35,419 bases of DNA from Circinella minor (Eukaryota; Mucoromycota; Mucoromycetes; Mucorales; Lichtheimiaceae), in assembly GCA_016758965.1 (NCBI GenBank), contig JAEPRB010000336.1, forward strand, positions 1 to 35,419. Reading direction: 5' to 3'. The translations under genes and the position numbers were made by a program. Under the pieces are notes generated by a model, which was given only the letters and a program-made list of their open reading frames with translations, was not told where the DNA came from and did no database searches. Shown here in pieces: positions 30,556-35,419 of this stretch (position 1 is its first letter; the number at the start of each line of letters is the position of its first letter).

Positions 30556-33500
30556 ATGACAAATAATAGTACAACTTATCTAACACCTCATCGTAATGTA
30601 CCACCTAATTACAGAAACAGATCGCCTTCTGTATCTTCTATTTCCAGTATCAATAGTACAGGTAGTAATACCAGTACAAGTAGTTCACAAACAACAGCTA
30701 CAACAACAAGTAGTCGACTTTATCCACGTCCTACACCAAATATGAGTGCACTGACATCGTCACGATCAACTCGAACCATTACAACATTAACTCCTTCGAC
30801 ATCCAGTTATTATCCAAGAAGAAAAAGTAGTACAAGTAGTACAACCAGTGTAAAAAGTGCTATTGTTAACTATACTCAACAAAGACCACAAAATGGAGAA
30901 AATGTTCAAGTGTGTGTTCGTTGTCGACCTATGAGTCAAAATGAATTTTTAAAAATGCAAGAAGGATGTTGGGAAGTGGATTCAAATGTTTCAAGGATAA
31001 AGTTGTCAGAGGTTGGATTACAAAAACGTCGTGAATCAAGCAAGGGACGACAAATAGAACATTACTATGGTATATATAGTTCTTACACGTTTTATCCCCC
31101 CTCCTTTAACCCCCGAAAAAAAAATTAGTATTAATTTTTTTATAATATAGATCATGTTTTTAATGGAAGTGATAATACTACTTTATATCAAACCAGTGTT
31201 CATAAGTTGGTAGAGTAAGTTTTCTATTTCTTCTAAAAAGAAATGATATTTTACTATTTTAAAGTATATATATTTTTTTTGTTGTTTGTTAAATCATCTA
31301 CATTTTTTATTATTTAGGGAGGCAATGGATGGATATAATGGTTCGTAATAAGTAAAAGATGATAGAAATGATGATTGTTGTAAAGAACAAAGGAATATAA
31401 ATAAAAAAAAAATTAAGCTAATGTGTAAATTGAAATAGCTACTGTATTCGCATATGGTCAAACTGCTTCTGGAAAAACTTATGTAAGTTTAATAAATGAC
31501 TTTCAACATGCATAAAAAAAAAAGAAATTAATTATCAATGCATCTGATTGCTGATCTTTTTTTTTTCATGTTTTTATAATAGACGATGGTAAGATAAAAA
31601 GGGATTATTGAGGGAAATATATGAAAATTGTTGATTTAATCTTGATATATTATGTTATACATACATTCTTACTCATTTATTACTACATCTTCTCAATATT
31701 TATTTAATAATAATAATAGATGGGTATGTATTGTGTTTAAGGAGAGAAAAATTTCATAAACATGTAACAAAAAAAAAAAAAAATTATGGGCTTGTTGTTT
31801 GTTGTTTATTGTTTTATCTTTAAGGTACCGAATCGGAACCAGGAATTATTCCTCAAGCTGTCGAAAATGTATTCCGATGTATTGAACAGGTAAATTTGGA
31901 TTCCCCCCCCCCTTTTTTTTTTTTTACAGAAACGTTTTTTTTTATTGTTAACCAAAAGGGTTCTTTTCATTCTTTTGTTTCAATTTTGTCCTCTTTATTA
32001 TTATTTTTAGGCATCGAGTAAAGAATTTGTACTTCGTGTATCCTATCTTGAAATTTATAATGAAACCATTCGGGATTTATTGGCTCCCGGAAATGATAAC
32101 CTTAAGATCCATGAAAGTAAACCGGTAAAGAATTTGTATTTGTGTTATGTATTTTATTTTATTAAACTCTCAAATTTTTTTGTTAATCTATTATACTATT
32201 TAGAGAGGTATCTACGTGAGTCCACTTACAGAAGAAGTAGTAACATCACCTTATGATGTAATGAGTATCATTCAAAAAGGCGAAGGTGTGTATGCCTTTT
32301 TTTTAAAAAATATGCCAACGCATACGTATTAATATTTTTTTTTTCAATCATTAAACTGTTTTTATTGTCTATTATTAGCCAATCGTCATATAAGTACTAC
32401 AGATTATAACCTTCATAGTAGTCGAAGTCATACCATATTCCAAATGGTAAAACAAAAACAAAAAAATCAATTTAATTGTATATAATTTGTGGAATTATCA
32501 ATCACTGAAAATTTACTTTGAATTAGGTTATAGAAAGTCGTGAACGTTCAAGTGCTAGTAGCACTTTGTTAGCACCATTATCACAACGACGTCATATACC
32601 TTCATCTCATAAAAATGCCATGAAAATATCACAATTGGTAATATTATACATTAATCATTTCTGTATTTTTTTTTTATTTTTTTTTTATTGTATTGATCAA
32701 AAAATCTTATATAACTTATCTAGAATTTGATCGATTTGGCTGGATCAGAAAAAGCAGCATCTAATCAAGAACGAAGGAAAGAAGGCTCGTATATTAACAA
32801 AAGGTTCATTTTTTTTTTTTTGATTATATTAAAGCAAAGCCAGCTGACAGCGAAGAAACATTTTTTTTCTAACATTATTATTGTTATTAGTTTACTGACG
32901 CTTGGTACAGTCATTGCAAAACTCACAGAAACCAAAAAGTAAAAAAAAAAAAAATATCTATTAGATTTGTGTTGTTTCTTTTATACCTCTTCCCAAAATA
33001 CATATGTAAATAATAATATTATTATTTTTTTAGTTTACCTGGCCATGTTCCTTTCCGAGATTCTAAATTGACTAGAATATTACAACCTGCATTATCAGGT
33101 CATGCTAAAGTGATTGTTATTTGTACTATTAGTCCAACCACTATTTCATTGGAAGAATCTGCAAATACTTTAAAATTTGCATCACGTGTTAAACGCATTG
33201 TTGTCACTGCAACGAATGATGAGGTATATTCATATATATTTTCAATTTTTATTTTTACTAAAGAATTTCCTTTATTATCTAGGTACTCAATGATCGAGCA
33301 TTACTTCAAAGATATCGTGGTGAAATTACTGAACTAAAGAATAAATTACAAGCAGCAAGTGATGTGCTTGTACAAGAAAAAGAGAATACACAATCTATGT
33401 TGACCGCTGAACGACAACAGGTAATTTTTTTTTATACTGATAATTTCTTGTTTATTTGATGAATAATAGTCAGAATGGTGGTGATATTAATATATATTTG

Positions 33501-33823
33501 ATTTTTCTTCATATATAGCATGAACAACAATTACGACAAATGCGTCTTGTAAGAACTGCATTAAAGGAAAGGTAAGATTATTTTTGTCTTAAAACAACTA
33601 TCACATGTTTTTTTTTAATTCATTTGTTTATAATACATTTTTGTAGAATTGATCATTTGACTCGTCTTATTCTCACTTCTTCATCTGTCACATCTCATCC
33701 ATCAGAAAATATTGAATCTTCACAAAACGAACATTTTAACCAAGATACTAAACATGAGGTAAAAATAATGATAATAATAAAATTTAATGAGTAATAATAA
33801 TAACATTGATGTGGGGATGGTTT

Positions 33824-33854
<31 letters not shown>

Positions 33855-34239
33855 GATGCAACAACATAATGGTAGTGATCCATGGCAAATTATTAGTGAT
33901 TTAAGAAGAGAACTTGCTCAAGTTAAATCAAGTAAAGCAAGTACTGAAAAACGATTAGCAGATAGTCAACAACGAGTACAAGAATTAGAAAAAGCAGCAG
34001 ATGAAAATAAAAATTTGGTAGAACAAGTTGCTCATTTAGAAGCAGAATTAAGTATTACTCGAGCTGAATTACAAGTAACTACTGTACTTGCTCAGGAACA
34101 TGGTGCCAATACAACTACAAGTACAACATCAAGTAATAATAATGGTGGGTTACAAACACCTATAGATACACCTACTCATCAATTATTTAAAGATTTTACA
34201 TTTAATAATAACAAAAACAAGGTACAAAAGAATCTATAA
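30556..34239 (+). CDS. Kinesin-7 family motor (Kip2/KipA/CENP-E-like)
   Basis: A microtubule motor, 18 exons: 30556-31069, 31151-31214, 31318-31340, 31439-31482, 31583-31588, 31720-31723, 31825-31889, 32011-32124, 32204-32285, 32379-32446, 32527-32637, 32724-32803, 32891-32938, 33034-33223, 33283-33420, 33519-33571, 33647-33758, 33856-34239. Phases agree and give 699 aa. A Ser/Thr-rich N-terminal extension (1-115) is followed by the motor: VCVRCRP, P-loop GQTASGKT (207-214), switch I NLHSSRSH (316-323), switch II LIDLAGSEKA (367-376), then LTRILQPALSGHAK and LKFASRVKRI. Coiled coil follows from about 480, broken by an acidic/Ser region and resuming at about 580-660. LRVSYLEIYNETIRDLL is closest, by eye, to CENP-E and fungal Kip2/KipA. 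Fungal kinesin-7 motors carry cargo to microtubule plus ends. The C-terminus may instead end via an intron at 34222-34316. Confidence 0.95.
31583..31588 (+). other. 6-nt microexon of the kinesin gene (Thr-Met)
   Basis: ACGATG lies between an acceptor TAATAG and a donor GTAAGA. It supplies the Thr-Met that directly follows GKTY in kinesins (GKTYTMMG). Without it the conserved stretch is broken while the reading frame is kept. Confidence 0.8.
31720..31723 (+). other. 4-nt microexon of the kinesin gene (Met plus first base of Gly)
   Basis: ATGG lies between acceptor AATAG and donor GTATGT. Joined to GT at 31825 it gives Met-Gly, completing GKTYTMMGTE of the motor domain. Skipping it would shift the frame. 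Confidence 0.78.
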
Positions 34240-34961
34240 TAATATAAAACAAGTTAATGACACCCAACTTTCTATTCATTATTAACCTTTTTTTTTTATC
34301 CCATGATACATTATAGTAAGAACCAATACTTTATCACACACATTTTGAAAAATATCCTATACATATCCAATTTTTGTTAGGTTATTAAATTTTTGACAAC
34401 TTTATAATAACCAAATCAATCATTTTACCACCACCATCAAATAATTTGTACATTTTACTTTTTATACCTATATATAATTTTTTTTTTTTTCAAATAACAA
34501 ATAATAAAAATTTCATTTTCGAATTGGATAAATCTAAAATATGATATCATTATATCATATATCTATTCAGGTTAATTACGTATACGTATAATATGTACGT
34601 AGTACTTATTCAGAAAATCCCGTGACAACATTTTGAATGAGTATTTCGTCATACATTTTTATGATATATTTTATTTCTTTAGTACTCCTCTCAAGATTTA
34701 ATTCCTATTTATTTGATATAAGTAAATAATAATTGATTCTTACGTACCTGTTATAAACAAGTATGAAATAGTAAATTTTCTTTGTTAATTTCATTGGAGA
34801 AGAGGTAAACTATTATTAATAGCTATGCAGATTAACCATCTCCCTCCGATTTCTATCTTATATAATCCTGCTGCTGCGGTTACCCAGATTTTTTTTTTTT
34901 TTTTTTCATTTTCTTCCTTTTCTCCCCCACTTTTTTTTTTTTCTACTTTTTAAAAATAATA
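34240..34961. other. Spacer between kinesin and PX-domain genes
   Basis: This contains the kinesin 3' flank and the promoter of the next gene. It is AT-rich, with palindromes TACGTATACGTA-like at about 34578 and GTACGTAGTAC at about 34595, and a T/C-rich leader with long T runs at 34890-34945 next to the ATG at 34962. Confidence 0.55.
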
Positions 34962-35331
34962 ATGTTGACACAAAAACCATGTTCATGTGCTACCAATGTA
35001 GCACTTGAACAACATGGAGCTGAAATTCGTATTATTGACGCTCAAAAACAAATGTCAGATAAATCAAATAATTCTACTTTTATAGTTTATACCATTCTTT
35101 TTCAGGTAATCTATCTTAATCCTCTTTTATAGTTTGAACATAATTTTTGAATGCATTCATTATTATAATGTAACTAATTAAATATTTTATTTTTAAAAAA
35201 AAACAATAAGGATAAAGAGATTAAAAGACGATATAGTGATTTTGACTCATTTCGAAATGTCTTGGCGAGACTATATCCTGACGTATTAGTTCCACCTATT
35301 CCTGAAAAACATTCACTGACACATTCGCTGA
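34962..35331 (+). CDS. PX-domain protein, sorting nexin (Snx41/Atg20-like), 5' part only
   Basis: Exons 34962-35105 and 35211-35331 (phase 0 then phase 1) give the first 88 residues; the window ends in the following intron. After a short N-terminus with CSCATN, the frame reads [22 protein letters not shown] and the signature [10 protein letters not shown]. That combination (basic RRYS-[DE]-F motif plus PPxPxKH) is the phosphoinositide-binding core of PX domains and most resembles sorting nexins of the Snx41/Atg20 group, which bind PI3P on endosomes and act in recycling and selective autophagy. The BAR-type C-terminal region is outside the window, so the subgroup is tentative. Confidence 0.85.
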
Positions 35332-35339
35332 GTATGTGG

Positions 35340-35366
35340 TTTTTTTTTTTTTTTTTTTTTTTTTTT
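35340..35366. repeat. Poly(T) run of about 27 nt
   Basis: A long T homopolymer inside the PX-gene intron just before the window edge, the longest seen in the window. Homopolymers of this length are prone to sequencing and assembly error, which matters for where contigs end. Confidence 0.9.
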
Positions 35367-35419
35367 CTTAATTTTTTTATTTTTTTATTATTATTAATAC
35401 AAATAATTTATTTATTTTT

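Overview
The window looks like nuclear DNA of an AT-rich, intron-rich early-diverging fungus, most likely Mucoromycota (Mucorales-like). This is an inference. It rests on very short introns (about 45-120 nt) with GTAAGT/GTATGT/GTACGT donors, pyrimidine-rich leaders upstream of start codons, abundant CAA-coded polyglutamine, many poly(A)/poly(T) runs and (TA)n microsatellites, and protein similarities that are clearly fungal/eukaryotic. No rRNA, tRNA, CRISPR array or intact transposon was recognised.

Layout. The left edge (3-839, +) holds a short exon of ubiquitin-activating enzyme E1 followed, across a 46-nt intron and in the same reading phase, by the C-terminal part of a divergent beta-tubulin. 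That is either a chimeric gene or an assembly join. After about 3 kb of low-complexity intergenic DNA come two convergent genes for unrelated-looking single-pass membrane proteins (3926-4747 + and 5253-6308 -). Next, 7818-16203 (-) is a complete 15-exon CNOT1/NOT1 gene, the scaffold of the CCR4-NOT deadenylase. I rebuilt it exon by exon with consistent phases (2,211 aa). A gene-poor stretch of about 3.6 kb follows. Then come a two-exon gene for a 768-aa Ser/Gln/Asn-rich protein with many basic-context serines (19838-22270 +), a small secreted four-cysteine protein (22742-23047 -), and argininosuccinate lyase ARG4 (23541-25327 -, 4 exons, 464 aa) with a Gcn4/CPC1-type site just upstream. A 1.3-kb spacer with a coding-like remnant leads to a PHO13-type HAD phosphatase (26654-28369 -, 9 exons, 293 aa). 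This is divergently paired, over 201 bp, with a DUF1295 membrane reductase-like gene (28571-29962 +, 4 exons, 354 aa). The right part holds a kinesin-7 (Kip2/KipA/CENP-E-like) gene with 18 exons (30556-34239 +, 699 aa) and the 5' end of a PX-domain sorting nexin (from 34962 +).

The genes do not form a pathway or cluster. They are ordinary housekeeping loci (mRNA decay, arginine synthesis, phosphometabolite repair, microtubule transport, endosomal sorting) interspersed with lineage-specific proteins. The strongest unusual observations are the in-phase E1/beta-tubulin junction and two consecutive microexons (6 nt and 4 nt) that encode the residues right after the kinesin P-loop. All gene models come from hand reading of splice sites plus family recall; no alignment or RNA evidence was available.
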